From Paracoccaceae bacterium (lineage in GTDB: Bacteria; Pseudomonadota; Alphaproteobacteria; Rhodobacterales; Rhodobacteraceae): 64,000 nucleotides of DNA. The position numbers and the translations under genes are program-made. Shown here piece after piece: positions 8,132 to 16,714 of this stretch. Within the stretch, counting starts at the first letter, position 1; every line of letters starts with the position of its first letter. Below the pieces are notes generated by a model. That model was not told where the DNA came from. It ran no database searches and was given only the letters and a program-made list of their open reading frames with translations. The stretch covers positions 1 through 64,000 of the forward strand of contig JABBAP010000024.1 of NCBI GenBank assembly GCA_018607905.1, in the 5' to 3' direction.

Positions 8132-9187
8132 ATGACACGCAAACCAACAGGAGATTTGCGCCGTGGTTGGACCACAGGCGCCTGCGCCACCGCCGCTGTA
8201 AAAGCGGGGTTGATGGCGCTGTGGGGGACCGGATTTCCGCGTGAAGTTGGGATCACTTTGCCACGCGGTGAGATGCCAGTATTTCCGTTGGCGCATCAAG
8301 AGCTGGGGGATGGTTGGGCGGAAGTCGGAATAACAAAAGATGCGGGTGATGACCCTGATGTGACGCACGGTGCGTTGATTGTGGCGCGTGTTACGGCCAG
8401 CGCGGACGGCGTTGTTTTTAAGGCAGGCGAAGGTGTTGGAATTGTGACAAAGGCAGGGTTGCCGATCGGCGTTGGGGAACCAGCGATCAATCCAGTTCCG
8501 CGTGAAATGATGTGTGGTGTCGTGGCAGAAATGGCTGCGGTTTATGGTGTTTCTGGGGATATAGAGATTACGGTTTCTGTTCCAGGAGGAGCAGAGATTG
8601 CGTTGAAGACTTGGAACCCTCGGTTGGGGATCAAGGGCGGGCTTTCGATCCTTGGAACCACTGGCGTTGTGCGGCCATTTTCCTGTGCGGCGTGGATTGC
8701 GAGCATTCATCGTGGTGTGGATGTGGCGCGCGCAGGTGGGCAAGATCATGTCGCGGGCTGTACTGGTTCGACGTCCGAACGTGTGGTGCAGGAAATGTTT
8801 GGGTTGCCAGAGCATGCGATGTTGGACATGGGAGATTTTGCAGGCGGATTATTGAAATATTTGCGCAAACACCCTGTGCCACGCATTACGATTGGTGGCG
8901 GAATTGGCAAGATCACCAAGCTGGCATTGGGCGCGGTTGATTTACATTCGTCGCGCAGCCAAGTGGATTTTGTGGCATTGAACGGCGTGGCGGAGCGGCT
9001 GGGGCTGGCGGATGTTTCGGGGGCGAATACGGCATTGGAAGCGATTGAGATTGCAGGTGTTGAGCTGGCGCAAGAAATTGCGGCGATGGCTAAGGCTGCG
9101 GTTTTGGCGCAGCTGCGTGGAGCCGAGGTTGCCGTGGATATTGTGGTGATTGACCGCGCTGGAAATGTGCTTGGGCAAGCGGACTGA
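8132..9187 (+). CDS. cbiD: Cobalt-precorrin-5B C1-methyltransferase
   Basis: 351 residues beginning LRRGWTTGACATAAVKAG, the CbiD signature, with ITLPRGE and the central KGGLSILGTTGVVRPF also diagnostic. CbiD methylates C1 of the contracting corrin ring using SAM. CbiD is usually assigned to the early-cobalt route, while CobB and CobK names come from the aerobic route; such mixtures occur in Rhodobacterales. The ATG at 8132 lacks a strong ribosome site but matches the family N-terminus; TTG at 8096 would add twelve unrelated residues. The stop overlaps cobK (TGATG). Confidence 0.93.
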   Translation: MTRKPTGDLRRGWTTGACATAAVKAGLMALWGTGFPREVGITLPRGEMPVFPLAHQELGDGWAEVGITKDAGDDPDVTHGALIVARVTASADGVVFKAGEGVGIVTKAGLPIGVGEPAINPVPREMMCGVVAEMAAVYGVSGDIEITVSVPGGAEIALKTWNPRLGIKGGLSILGTTGVVRPFSCAAWIASIHRGVDVARAGGQDHVAGCTGSTSERVVQEMFGLPEHAMLDMGDFAGGLLKYLRKHPVPRITIGGGIGKITKLALGAVDLHSSRSQVDFVALNGVAERLGLADVSGANTALEAIEIAGVELAQEIAAMAKAAVLAQLRGAEVAVDIVVIDRAGNVLGQAD

Positions 9188-9909
9188 TGCGGGTTTTGGT
9201 GTTAGCAGGAACGTCAGAGGCGCGAGCACTGATTGGTGAAATATCTGGAAAACATGACATTGTGGCATCATTGGCTGGCGTAACGCGCGAACCGATTGAT
9301 TTGGGGTGCGAGACGCGCGTCGGTGGGTTTGGCGGTGTTGATGGATTAGCCGAATATCTACGCGCTGAGAGGATTGATGCGGTTGTGGATGGCACGCATC
9401 CGTTTGCGGCGCAGATGACTTGGAATGGCGCCGAGGCGTGTAAGCGCGTTGGTGTGCGGCACGTGATTTTGCAACGGCGTGGCTGGAAGCCGAAAGACGG
9501 CGATGATTGGCGGTTTGTCGCGCAATTTGAAGAGGTCGCTGACATTATCCCGCAAAGCGCGACGGTGTTTTTGGGGACGGGCCGGCAAACGCTCGATCAG
9601 TTTTCAGGGTTAACGGGCAGACGATTGTTGTGTCGTGTTATTGATCCACCACAACGGGATTTTCCGTTTGAAGGTGGGAAATTTGTGGTCGGGCGGCCGC
9701 CATTTTCCGTCGAAGAGGAAGTGTCGTTTTTTAAGCGTGAAAAAATAGATTGGCTTGTGGTGAAAAACGCTGGTGGGGAGCGATCAAGCAGCAAATTGGA
9801 TGCAGCGCGGCTGTTGGGATTGCCTGTGGTGATGCAAAAACGACCAAAACGGCCTGGGGGCGTTGTTGTTTGGTCGGTCAAAGATTGTGTGGCGTGGTTG
9901 GACGCATGA
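9187..9909 (+). CDS. cobK: Precorrin-6A reductase
   Basis: 240 residues. VLVLAGTSEARALIGEI at the start is the NADPH-binding loop of CobK/CbiJ. DAVVDGTHPFAAQMT, the central TVFLGTGRQTLDQF and the late VVKNAGGERSSSKLDAARL are family hallmarks. It reduces precorrin-6A (or its cobalt form) with NADPH. Overlaps of one base with cbiD and four bases (ATGA) with the glycosylase downstream show a tight operon. Confidence 0.92.
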   Translation: MRVLVLAGTSEARALIGEISGKHDIVASLAGVTREPIDLGCETRVGGFGGVDGLAEYLRAERIDAVVDGTHPFAAQMTWNGAEACKRVGVRHVILQRRGWKPKDGDDWRFVAQFEEVADIIPQSATVFLGTGRQTLDQFSGLTGRRLLCRVIDPPQRDFPFEGGKFVVGRPPFSVEEEVSFFKREKIDWLVVKNAGGERSSSKLDAARLLGLPVVMQKRPKRPGGVVVWSVKDCVAWLDA

Positions 9910-10529
9910 GGATTATCGAAACAGATGCAGATGTAGCAGAAGGTGCGGCTTGGTTAGCGGCGTTTGATCCACGATTTGCAGAGGCGTTAAAAGAGACTGG
10001 ACCGCTGCCGCTGCGCAGGCGCAGCGATGGGTTTGAGGCGTTGTTGAGTGCGGTTGTTGGTCAGCAAGTTTCGATTGCCTCTGCAAGTGCGATTTGGGCG
10101 CGGGTAGAGGCGGCTGGATTTCATATTCAAAGCAATGTGGCGATGGCATCTGAGGCGGATTTGCAAGGCGTTGGATTGTCACGACCCAAAGTTAGGTATG
10201 CAAAGGCATTGGCTGATAACGAATTAGATTACAGCAGTTTACGAGCGATGTCTGATGATTCTGTGATTGCAGAGTTGTGCAAAATATTGGGGATCGGGAC
10301 CTGGACAGCCGAGGTTTATGCGTTGTCATCACTGGGGCGTTCTGATGTGTTTCCGAACGGTGATTTGGCACTGCAAGAGGCAGCCAAAGTTTTGTTTGAA
10401 TTGGACGTGCGACCGAATGAAAAACAGATGAAAGCGATTGCCGTGGATTGGTCCCCCTGGCGCGCGGTTGCGGCACGGCTGTTATGGGCGTACTACCGCG
10501 TGATTAAAAATAGAGAAGGAATACGCTGA
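9906..10529 (+). CDS. DNA-3-methyladenine glycosylase II family (AlkA-like)
   Basis: 207 residues of the helix-hairpin-helix GPD glycosylase fold. FEALLSAVVGQQVSIASASA is the start of the DNA-binding domain, LCKILGIGTWTAEVYAL is the hairpin, and FPNGDLALQEA contains the catalytic aspartate of the family. The protein lacks the N-terminal AlkA domain of E. coli, as in many short bacterial AlkA homologues. It removes alkylated purines in base excision repair. The start at 9906 overlaps the cobK stop; an upstream extension would lie inside cobK. No functional link to cobalamin is evident. Confidence 0.88.
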   Translation: MRIIETDADVAEGAAWLAAFDPRFAEALKETGPLPLRRRSDGFEALLSAVVGQQVSIASASAIWARVEAAGFHIQSNVAMASEADLQGVGLSRPKVRYAKALADNELDYSSLRAMSDDSVIAELCKILGIGTWTAEVYALSSLGRSDVFPNGDLALQEAAKVLFELDVRPNEKQMKAIAVDWSPWRAVAARLLWAYYRVIKNREGIR

Positions 10530-11194
10530 TGGCGCTTTTGGAAAGTGGGCGTAAGGCCCCGAAATCGGGTGTGGTGAAATCGCTGGTGGTTTTCGTGCAT
10601 GGCTATGGTGCGGATGGAAATGACCTTTTGTCGCTGGGTGATCCATTGGCAGAGCACATGCCTGATACAGTTTTTTACGCGCCTAATGCGCCAAATAAGT
10701 GTCAGATGAACCCTGCGGGTTTTGAATGGTTTCCGATCCCACGTATGGATGGATCAACGGAGGAAGCTGCACAGGCGGGCATGGATGAAGCCAGTATTTT
10801 GCTGGATGATTGGCTTAGCGAGACGATGAAAGCCGAGGGTGTGACGGGCGCGCAAACGATGCTGGTTGGGTTTTCACAAGGAACGATGATTAGCTTGCAT
10901 GTTGGCCCGCGCCGCAGTGAGGCTTTGGCTGGTATCGTCGGATTTTCGGGTCGTTTGCTGCAGCCCGAAGCCTTGGGCGATGTGCAATCAAAACCGCCGA
11001 TTTTGCTGATCCACGGCGATGTCGATGATGTGGTTCCACCCGTTTCTATGCCCGAGGCCGCCGAGGCGCTGACAGGTGTGGGGTTTGAAGTATTTACGCA
11101 TGTTTCCAAGGGTACTGGGCATGGTATTGCGCCTGACGGATTGGGGTTGGCGTTGCAGTTTATGATTGAGAAGTTCGGTAAAGCTGCGGCATAG
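10529..11194 (+). CDS. Carboxylesterase/phospholipase family alpha/beta hydrolase (YpfH-like)
   Basis: 221 residues. VVFVHGYGADGNDLLSL forms the oxyanion loop, LVGFSQGTMIS carries the serine nucleophile, HGDVDDVVPP the aspartate and KGTGHGIAPDG the histidine. The layout matches the small cytosolic esterases of the carboxylesterase/phospholipase family (YpfH and related acyl-protein thioesterase-like proteins). Natural substrate unknown. It begins with TGATG overlap after the glycosylase and closes the cbiD operon. Confidence 0.85.
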   Translation: MALLESGRKAPKSGVVKSLVVFVHGYGADGNDLLSLGDPLAEHMPDTVFYAPNAPNKCQMNPAGFEWFPIPRMDGSTEEAAQAGMDEASILLDDWLSETMKAEGVTGAQTMLVGFSQGTMISLHVGPRRSEALAGIVGFSGRLLQPEALGDVQSKPPILLIHGDVDDVVPPVSMPEAAEALTGVGFEVFTHVSKGTGHGIAPDGLGLALQFMIEKFGKAAA

Positions 11195-11199
11195 GGCGC

Positions 11200-11223
11200 G
11201 GGTATTTTTTGGAACAAAGAAAC
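11200..11223. repeat. Dispersed GGGTATTTTTTGG motif, copy 2
   Basis: Between the convergent esterase and nitrilase genes the sequence reads GGGTATTTTTTGG then AACAAAGAAAC. It resembles the string at 5180-5201. The 44-base gap otherwise holds no clear terminator, so the motif may mark the operon end. Confidence 0.35.
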
Positions 11224-11238
11224 AAAAGCATCGCGTTT

Positions 11239-12060
11239 TTAGAGCGCGGTGTAATCTGCGTGACGGTCGCCTAGAAATGTGTAGTTTTTGCGTGTTTTAA
11301 CGATCGTTTGGCGGTCTATTGTTATGTGTTTGAGCATTTCTGCGCGCGCTGGAAACTGTGTAGGGGGTGTTAATTCGTCCATCCACGGAGGGCAAAACAG
11401 GGACTCGCCGTAATTCTTGCCTGCGCGGTTTAGGCTGAGAAGGTAAATTTGGTTTTCCATCGCGCGGGTTTGGGCGAAGGGGTGCCATGTTGCAAAACTC
11501 TCGTCGCGGAAATACGCGCCGCAGTGCAAAATCACATCGACGTTGTGGGTGAGCGTTAGGGTGCGGCAAAGTTCTGGGATGCGGATGTCGTAGCAAATGA
11601 TTGGCGCAAGCTTGATGCCATTTACAGTGAAGGTGAAGATGTGACCGCCAGCGGTGAAATAATCTTTTTCCATGCCAGCGCCGTAATGGCAGAGGTGCAG
11701 TTTGTCGTAATGGCCGATCAGTTTTCCATCTGGGCAAACGGCAGCGGTTGAGATGAAGTTGTGCCCTTCGGCGTGGCGGGCAAACCCGTATACGACATGG
11801 CACTTGTGTTTTTGGGCCAAGGTAGACCATTTTTGAAAAGATGGCCCGTCAAGCGGTTCAGCTAGGGTTTCGAGTTCATCGAAAGTTGCACGGGCGTAAT
11901 CGAGGGATGCAAGTTCAGGTAGGACGACGACGTCGGTCGGAGTGTTTGCAAGTTCGGCGTCAACCTTCTTGACCATAACATCGAGGTGGGCATCCCGTTC
12001 GCGCAGTGTCGTCATCGGGGGAACATTAATTTGACAGGCGAGCAGGCGCAGGGACGTCAT
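11239..12060 (-). CDS. Carbon-nitrogen hydrolase (nitrilase superfamily)
   Basis: 273 residues with the full catalytic triad of the superfamily: Glu in VVLPELASLDYA, Lys in GHYDKLHLCHYG and Cys in APIICYDIRIPEL. The enzyme should cleave a C-N bond of an amide or carbamoyl compound. Which branch (omega-amidase, N-carbamoyl hydrolase or other) cannot be told from the motifs. Its ATG overlaps the stop of the glutathione transferase gene by four bases, so the two are co-translated; a link to deamination of damaged glutathione is possible but only a guess. Confidence 0.85.
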   Translation of the reverse strand: MTSLRLLACQINVPPMTTLRERDAHLDVMVKKVDAELANTPTDVVVLPELASLDYARATFDELETLAEPLDGPSFQKWSTLAQKHKCHVVYGFARHAEGHNFISTAAVCPDGKLIGHYDKLHLCHYGAGMEKDYFTAGGHIFTFTVNGIKLAPIICYDIRIPELCRTLTLTHNVDVILHCGAYFRDESFATWHPFAQTRAMENQIYLLSLNRAGKNYGESLFCPPWMDELTPPTQFPARAEMLKHITIDRQTIVKTRKNYTFLGDRHADYTAL

Positions 12061-12755
12061 TTGGTCTTAAAAAGATTGGATTGGGCGTCTTTGCCACGAT
12101 TATCGGAGCGCAATTCTGCGTGCAGGGCGCGGCCTTGTTGAACGGCGGGGCGTGCGGCGACACGGTCTAACCATGCGGCAAGGTTTGGTTTGTCGCCCAA
12201 GGTTTGTTCTTGGCCTTCCCACAGGCTTGCCCAAGGCCAGATGGCCATATCTGCGATGGAATAGTCACCGCAAATGTATTTTTGGCCTGCGAGCTGGCGA
12301 TCCAATACGCCATAAAGTCGAGCCGTTTCAGCGCGGTAGCGATCTTTGGCGTACGGGATATCTTGGGGTGGCTCCATGTGAGGAGCGTATTTAATAAAGT
12401 GGTGGCACTGCCCAGCCATCGGGCCAACACCCCCCATTTGCCACATAAGCCATTGGTCTACGTCAATGCGATTGCGTTCAGAGTTGCCACCGAATTTACC
12501 TGTTTTGCGGGCAAGGTATTGCAAGATGGTGCCAGATTCGAAGATGGAAATCGGATCACCGTCTGGCCCTTGGGGATCGGTGATGGCCGGCATTCGGTTG
12601 TTTGGGGCGATCTTTAGGAATTCAGGTGCAAATTGATCACCTTTGCCGATATTGATGAGGTGGGTTTTGTAGGGCAGGTCGAATTCTTCTAGCGCGATGG
12701 AAATTTTCCAGCCGTTTGGGGTTGGCCAATAATAAAGGTCGATGGCGTCTTGCAT
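12057..12755 (-). CDS. Glutathione S-transferase, YfcG/YghU (nu-class) type
   Basis: 232 residues. The N-terminal thioredoxin-like domain begins IDLYYWPTPNGWKISIALEE and contains KIAPNNRMPAI (cis-proline) and IFESGTILQYLA, which bind glutathione. The C-terminal helical domain contains HHFIKYAP and YSIADMAIWPW. This follows E. coli YfcG closely, a disulfide-bond oxidoreductase that uses glutathione. The ATG at 12755 is picked because AGGAGA lies five bases upstream. It is divergent from the FAD oxidoreductase gene at 12883. Confidence 0.9.
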   Translation of the reverse strand: MQDAIDLYYWPTPNGWKISIALEEFDLPYKTHLINIGKGDQFAPEFLKIAPNNRMPAITDPQGPDGDPISIFESGTILQYLARKTGKFGGNSERNRIDVDQWLMWQMGGVGPMAGQCHHFIKYAPHMEPPQDIPYAKDRYRAETARLYGVLDRQLAGQKYICGDYSIADMAIWPWASLWEGQEQTLGDKPNLAAWLDRVAARPAVQQGRALHAELRSDNRGKDAQSNLFKTK

Positions 12756-12882
12756 TGCATTCTCCTGTGTTGGGGCCAAGGTGGCGGCGGGTGATGCGAA
12801 CTGCAAGCGAGAAGTGAGTTTGCCTAGCGGGTTGCTGCCTTTCGAACGGCGTGGTGGTGTGAAGCGATGCAGGAGACGTGGA

Positions 12883-14052
12883 ATGTATGATGTGATTGTG
12901 ATCGGTGCGGGTATGATGGGAAGTGCGGCCGCGCGACATCTGGCTGATATGGGAGCGAAAACTTTGCTGGTGGGGCCGAATGAACCCGGATGTAAAGAGA
13001 CCCATACCGGTGTGTTTGCGAGCCATTATGATCAGGCGCGCATTACACGTCGTTTGGACTGCAAACCTGATTGGGCGCGGTTTTCTGGCAGATCTATCGC
13101 GCGGTACGGCGAAATCGAACAGGCTGGTGGGCAGGCGTTTTTTCACCCAGTTGGGGCGATGATCGCTGGGCCTGAAACGGGTGAGGGCGCTTGGTTGATA
13201 AATGGCGCGCGAAAGGTGGCGGCGGATCAAGACATACCGTTTGAAGATTTGAAAGGGGAGGCGTTGCAAGAGCAGTTTCCATTCTTTGATTTCCCTCAAG
13301 GTGTTGTTGGATTGTATGAGACGGGAACAGGTGGATGGATCAATCCGCGTGAACTTGTGGCAGCCGAAATTTCAGCGGCAAGCGCAAGTGGTGCCGATGT
13401 GTACCGTGATGCCGTTGTGGACGTTGATTATAGTGCCGACAGTGTAAGTGTTACGTGTTCTGACGGGGCGCGTTTCGAGGGGGGGAGGATTGTGGTGGCT
13501 TGCGGGCCATTTTCGAAAATGGAGGGTTTGTTGATCGATCCAATTCCTATGAAGGTTTACGCACGAACCATTGCGTTTTTGGAAATTGGTGACAAGGAGG
13601 CAGCGCGACTGAAGACGATGCCATCGTTGATTTATATGCCACCTGATTTGTCTTATGAGCCGTATGTTCTGCCACCTGTGCGGTACCCAGATGGGAAAAT
13701 ATATCTGAAAATTGGTGGTGATCCTGTTGATATTCAATTGGAAACTGTGCTCGAAATGAAGGACTGGTTTCGCGGCCCAGGAAACAGCGATGTCGCGTCG
13801 TTTTTGGCGGATAAACTGATGGGGTTAATGCCTGGGTTGGAATGTCGTTCAGTGACCTATGCCAGTTGTGCGACGTCTTTCACGCCGTCCGGTGGGCCGC
13901 TGATTCATGCGCAGTCAGATCAATGTGTGGTTTTGACCGCTGGCAATGGCGCGGGGGCAAAATGCGCGGATGAGTTGGGGCGTTTGGGTGCGTTAGTCGC
14001 CACGGAGCAAGACCTTTCGGGCGAGGGATACGAATGTGATTTCAAAACTTAA
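12883..14052 (+). CDS. FAD-dependent amine/amino acid oxidoreductase (DAO family)
   Basis: 389 residues. The dinucleotide motif VIVIGAGMMGSAAARHLADM opens the protein, and the C-terminal TPSGGPLIHAQ with LTAGNGAGAKCADELGRL is the second FAD contact region of the DAO superfamily. Overall order resembles monomeric sarcosine oxidase and N-methyl amino acid oxidases; substrate unknown. The start is the ATG at 12883 with AGGAGA seven bases upstream. The longer frame upstream overlaps the divergent glutathione transferase gene. Confidence 0.8.
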   Translation: MYDVIVIGAGMMGSAAARHLADMGAKTLLVGPNEPGCKETHTGVFASHYDQARITRRLDCKPDWARFSGRSIARYGEIEQAGGQAFFHPVGAMIAGPETGEGAWLINGARKVAADQDIPFEDLKGEALQEQFPFFDFPQGVVGLYETGTGGWINPRELVAAEISAASASGADVYRDAVVDVDYSADSVSVTCSDGARFEGGRIVVACGPFSKMEGLLIDPIPMKVYARTIAFLEIGDKEAARLKTMPSLIYMPPDLSYEPYVLPPVRYPDGKIYLKIGGDPVDIQLETVLEMKDWFRGPGNSDVASFLADKLMGLMPGLECRSVTYASCATSFTPSGGPLIHAQSDQCVVLTAGNGAGAKCADELGRLGALVATEQDLSGEGYECDFKT

Positions 14053-14102
14053 TACAAATTTTGGAGGATTGACGGCTATCATTGGCTGTCGTATTAAAAA
14101 CT

Positions 14103-14183
14103 CAGTGGCGATTTGTAACCGGATTGTGGGCCACTTTAATCAAACGTTTCAGCGTGTGTTGAAAGGTTTTTCCACTAAAAGGT
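14103..14183 (+). promoter_or_regulatory. SAM-II-type riboswitch aptamer ahead of metZ
   Basis: P1 pairs AGTGGC (14104-14109) with GCCACT (14130-14135). The loop starts GATTTG and contains ACCGGATTG, closely following the SAM-II (metA) consensus. The 3' element CTAAAAGG (14175-14182) can reach back to the ACC of the loop to close the pseudoknot. Between P1 and that element an extra hairpin, AAACGTTTCA (14142-14151) with TGAAAGGTTT (14160-14169), fills the variable loop. SAM binding would turn down metZ. It is followed by a strong terminator. Identified by eye; a covariance model was not run. Confidence 0.78.
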
Positions 14184-14203
14184 CGAGGGCAGAAGCATTC
14201 GCA

Positions 14204-14233
14204 CCCCGATCGTCGTTACGGTTGGGGTTTTTT
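14204..14233 (+). terminator. Intrinsic terminator between riboswitch and metZ
   Basis: A 10-pair stem (14204-14213 with 14218-14227, including G-T pairs) closes a CGTT loop and is followed by six T. It lies 44 bases before the metZ start. Two readings are possible: it ends the upstream oxidoreductase transcript, or it works with the SAM-II aptamer as an attenuator. Confidence 0.75.
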
Positions 14234-14276
14234 GTTGGGCTGCCCCTTTTCGGCCCCGTATTAAAGGATGTGGGCG

Positions 14277-15452
14277 ATGGAAAATTGGTCAGCAAAAACG
14301 AAATTGGTGCATGCGGGCGCGAAGCGGTCGCAATATGGGGAATTGTCCGAGGCGCTCTATCTGACGCAAGGGTTTTTGTATGAAAGTGCGGAGCAAGCCG
14401 AAGCGCGGTTCATCGAAAGCGGCGAGGATGAGTTCATTTATGCCCGTTATGGTAACCCGACTGTGCGGATGTTCGAGGAACGGATTTCGGTGCTGGAAGG
14501 GGCTGAGGATGCCTTTGCAACTGCATCGGGTATGGCGGCTGTCAACGGGGCGCTGATGGCGTTGTTGGGTGCCGGAGATCATATGGTCGCCGCGCGGGCA
14601 TTGTTTGGATCATGCCTGTTTATTGTGGAGGATATCCTGCCGCGATTTGGGGTCGAAGTGACGCTTGTTGATGGTACTGATTTGGATGCTTGGCGCGCGG
14701 CTGTGCGGCCTGACACCAAGGTTGTTTTTCTAGAGAGCATTTCGAATCCGACATTAGAAGTTATTGATATCAAAAACGTTTCTAAAATTGCTCACGACGT
14801 TGGCGCGGTGGTTGTGGTGGACAATGTGTTTGCGACACCTGTGTTTCAGCAATCTTTCGATTTGGGTGCGGATGTGGTGATTTATTCGGCGACAAAACAC
14901 ATCGACGGGCAGGGGCGTTGTTTGGGCGGTGTTGTTTTGGGTAGCCGTGAATTTATCAAAGGCCCGTTGCAAACGTATCTAAAACACACGGGCGCGGCGA
15001 TGAGCCCGTTTAATGCCTGGGTCATGGTTAAGGGGCTGGAAACGATTGTGTTGCGGTGTGAAGCACAAGCAACCACATCTGAGTTTTTGGTAACTGAACT
15101 GGAAGGGCATGCTCGTTTGAACCGTGTGGCCTATCCGTTTGCAAATAGCCACCCGCAACAAGCCTTAGCGAAGGCACAGATGACGCGGGGCGGGACCGTG
15201 ATTTCGCTTGATATCAAAGGGGGCAAAGACGCGGCATTTAAGTTTTTGAATGCGCTGCAGATTGTGCGAATTTCTAACAATTTAGGTGATGCCAAGAGCC
15301 TTGTGACGCATCCCGCCACAACGACTCATCAGCGATTGAGCGATAATCAGCGAGGCTCTTTGGGTATTTCGGACGGTTTGGTGCGTATTTCTGTCGGTTT
15401 GGAAGACCAACATGATCTTTTGGCTGATATCAGAGGGGCGTTGTCTGCCTGA
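14277..15452 (+). CDS. metZ: O-succinylhomoserine sulfhydrylase
   Basis: 391 residues of the Cys/Met PLP enzyme family. YARYGNPTVRMFEERIS near the start, ATASGMAAV, ESISNPTLEV, VVVDNVFATP and SATKHIDGQGR (PLP lysine) are diagnostic, and the GRCLGGVVLG ending of that block is typical of MetZ. It makes homocysteine from O-succinylhomoserine and sulfide. ATG at 14277 has AAAGGA nine bases upstream; the ATG at 14268 lies within that ribosome site. A SAM-II-like aptamer and terminator precede it, which independently fits methionine synthesis. Confidence 0.92.
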   Translation: MENWSAKTKLVHAGAKRSQYGELSEALYLTQGFLYESAEQAEARFIESGEDEFIYARYGNPTVRMFEERISVLEGAEDAFATASGMAAVNGALMALLGAGDHMVAARALFGSCLFIVEDILPRFGVEVTLVDGTDLDAWRAAVRPDTKVVFLESISNPTLEVIDIKNVSKIAHDVGAVVVVDNVFATPVFQQSFDLGADVVIYSATKHIDGQGRCLGGVVLGSREFIKGPLQTYLKHTGAAMSPFNAWVMVKGLETIVLRCEAQATTSEFLVTELEGHARLNRVAYPFANSHPQQALAKAQMTRGGTVISLDIKGGKDAAFKFLNALQIVRISNNLGDAKSLVTHPATTTHQRLSDNQRGSLGISDGLVRISVGLEDQHDLLADIRGALSA

Positions 15453-15537
15453 CCTTATGAAAATCGCGAAATGGGTGGTAATTTACCCTCGTGACGCCAT
15501 ATAAAGGGCATCCACGGTTAAACCAAAGGGGTAATTC

Positions 15538-16665
15538 ATGAACATTCATGACCCGGAAATAGAGACCGAAATTCATTCTGAGGGCAATCCTGCTCCGACA
15601 GAACAAGAAGCAAGAGATGCGCTGGCTGTTTTGCGGCGTTGGGCGTCCGAAACTGATGCGACTGCTTTTGCGAATTTGGCACCGATTGATGCAGCGGGTG
15701 CTTTGGCGCGCGGCTTAGGTGTTGATTATCCAGCGTTTTCAAATGTGTACGCAGATGATTTGACGGTTGATAAAGCCTATATCGCGGGCCTACCTGATTT
15801 GCAGAATGGACCTGCCAGCCTGATCCGTGGGGCAAAAACGGCGATCCAGCATGTGGGGATCTCCAATTTTCGACTGCCTTTGCGGTATTTGACCCGCGAC
15901 AAGGGTGAAATGCAGTTGGAAACCTCGGTCACAGGATCCGTTTCGTTGGAAGAAAATAAGAAGGGCATCAATATGAGCCGCATTATGCGGTCTTTTTATG
16001 CCCATGCGGAAAGCGTGTTTAGCTTTGACGTGATGGATGCCGCACTTGGTGATTATGTCACGGATTTGGACAGTCTGGATGCGCGTATCCAGATGCGCCT
16101 GTCATTTCCGATGAAAAAACAATCCCTTCGATCAGGTCTTGCAGGGTATCAGTATTACGATATCGCGTTGGAAAGCACGTATCGCAACGGCGTAAAGACG
16201 CGGATTTTGCATTTGGATTATGTGTATTCCAGCACCTGTCCGTGTTCACTGGAATTGTCGGAGCATGCGCGGCGCACCCGCGGCCAGTTAGCTACACCTC
16301 ATTCACAGCGGTCCGTAGCGCGTGTGTCTGTTGAGGTATTAGCTGGCGAAGTCCTTTGGTTTGAGGATCTTGTTGCCCTTTGCAATGAAGCCGTACCGAC
16401 CGAAACACAGGTCATGGTAAAGCGAGAAGATGAGCAAGCGTTTGCGGAGTTGAATGCAGCCAATCCGATCTTTGTCGAAGATGCTGTTCGGCTGTTTTAC
16501 CAATCGTTGGCGACAGATCCGCGTGTTGGTGATTTCCGTGTCGTTGCGAGCCACCAAGAAAGCCTGCACAGCCATGATGCGATTTCTGTTCTGTGTCGGG
16601 GTGAAATGTTCGAGCAATCGAGTTTTGATCCCAAGATGTTCGAAACGCTGATCCATCGAGGTTAA
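15538..16665 (+). CDS. folE2: GTP cyclohydrolase I, type 2 (FolE2)
   Basis: 375 residues. The pattern QHVGISNFRLPL, TSVTGSVSLEENKKGINMSR and the catalytic STCPCSLELSEHAR with HSQRS is unique to FolE2 (GCYH-IB). It converts GTP to dihydroneopterin triphosphate, the first step of folate (and queuosine) synthesis, and can use metals other than zinc. folB and folP lie 15-18 kb away, so folate genes are split. AAGGGG precedes the ATG. No Zur-like operator was seen upstream, although folE2 is under zinc control in some bacteria. Confidence 0.95.
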   Translation: MNIHDPEIETEIHSEGNPAPTEQEARDALAVLRRWASETDATAFANLAPIDAAGALARGLGVDYPAFSNVYADDLTVDKAYIAGLPDLQNGPASLIRGAKTAIQHVGISNFRLPLRYLTRDKGEMQLETSVTGSVSLEENKKGINMSRIMRSFYAHAESVFSFDVMDAALGDYVTDLDSLDARIQMRLSFPMKKQSLRSGLAGYQYYDIALESTYRNGVKTRILHLDYVYSSTCPCSLELSEHARRTRGQLATPHSQRSVARVSVEVLAGEVLWFEDLVALCNEAVPTETQVMVKREDEQAFAELNAANPIFVEDAVRLFYQSLATDPRVGDFRVVASHQESLHSHDAISVLCRGEMFEQSSFDPKMFETLIHRG

Positions 16666-16714
16666 CCGCTAACTCTGCTTGACAGTTTGCATGGGGAGCG
16701 CCAAGCCTTGCCTC

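Noticed and set aside
14036-14383. Open frame of 115 codons across the metZ leader
   Set aside because: It runs through the riboswitch, the terminator and the start of metZ in another frame, and its translation resembles no known family.
15453-15537. Zur operator upstream of folE2
   Set aside because: No GTTATAATATAAC-like dyad is present in the 85-base gap.
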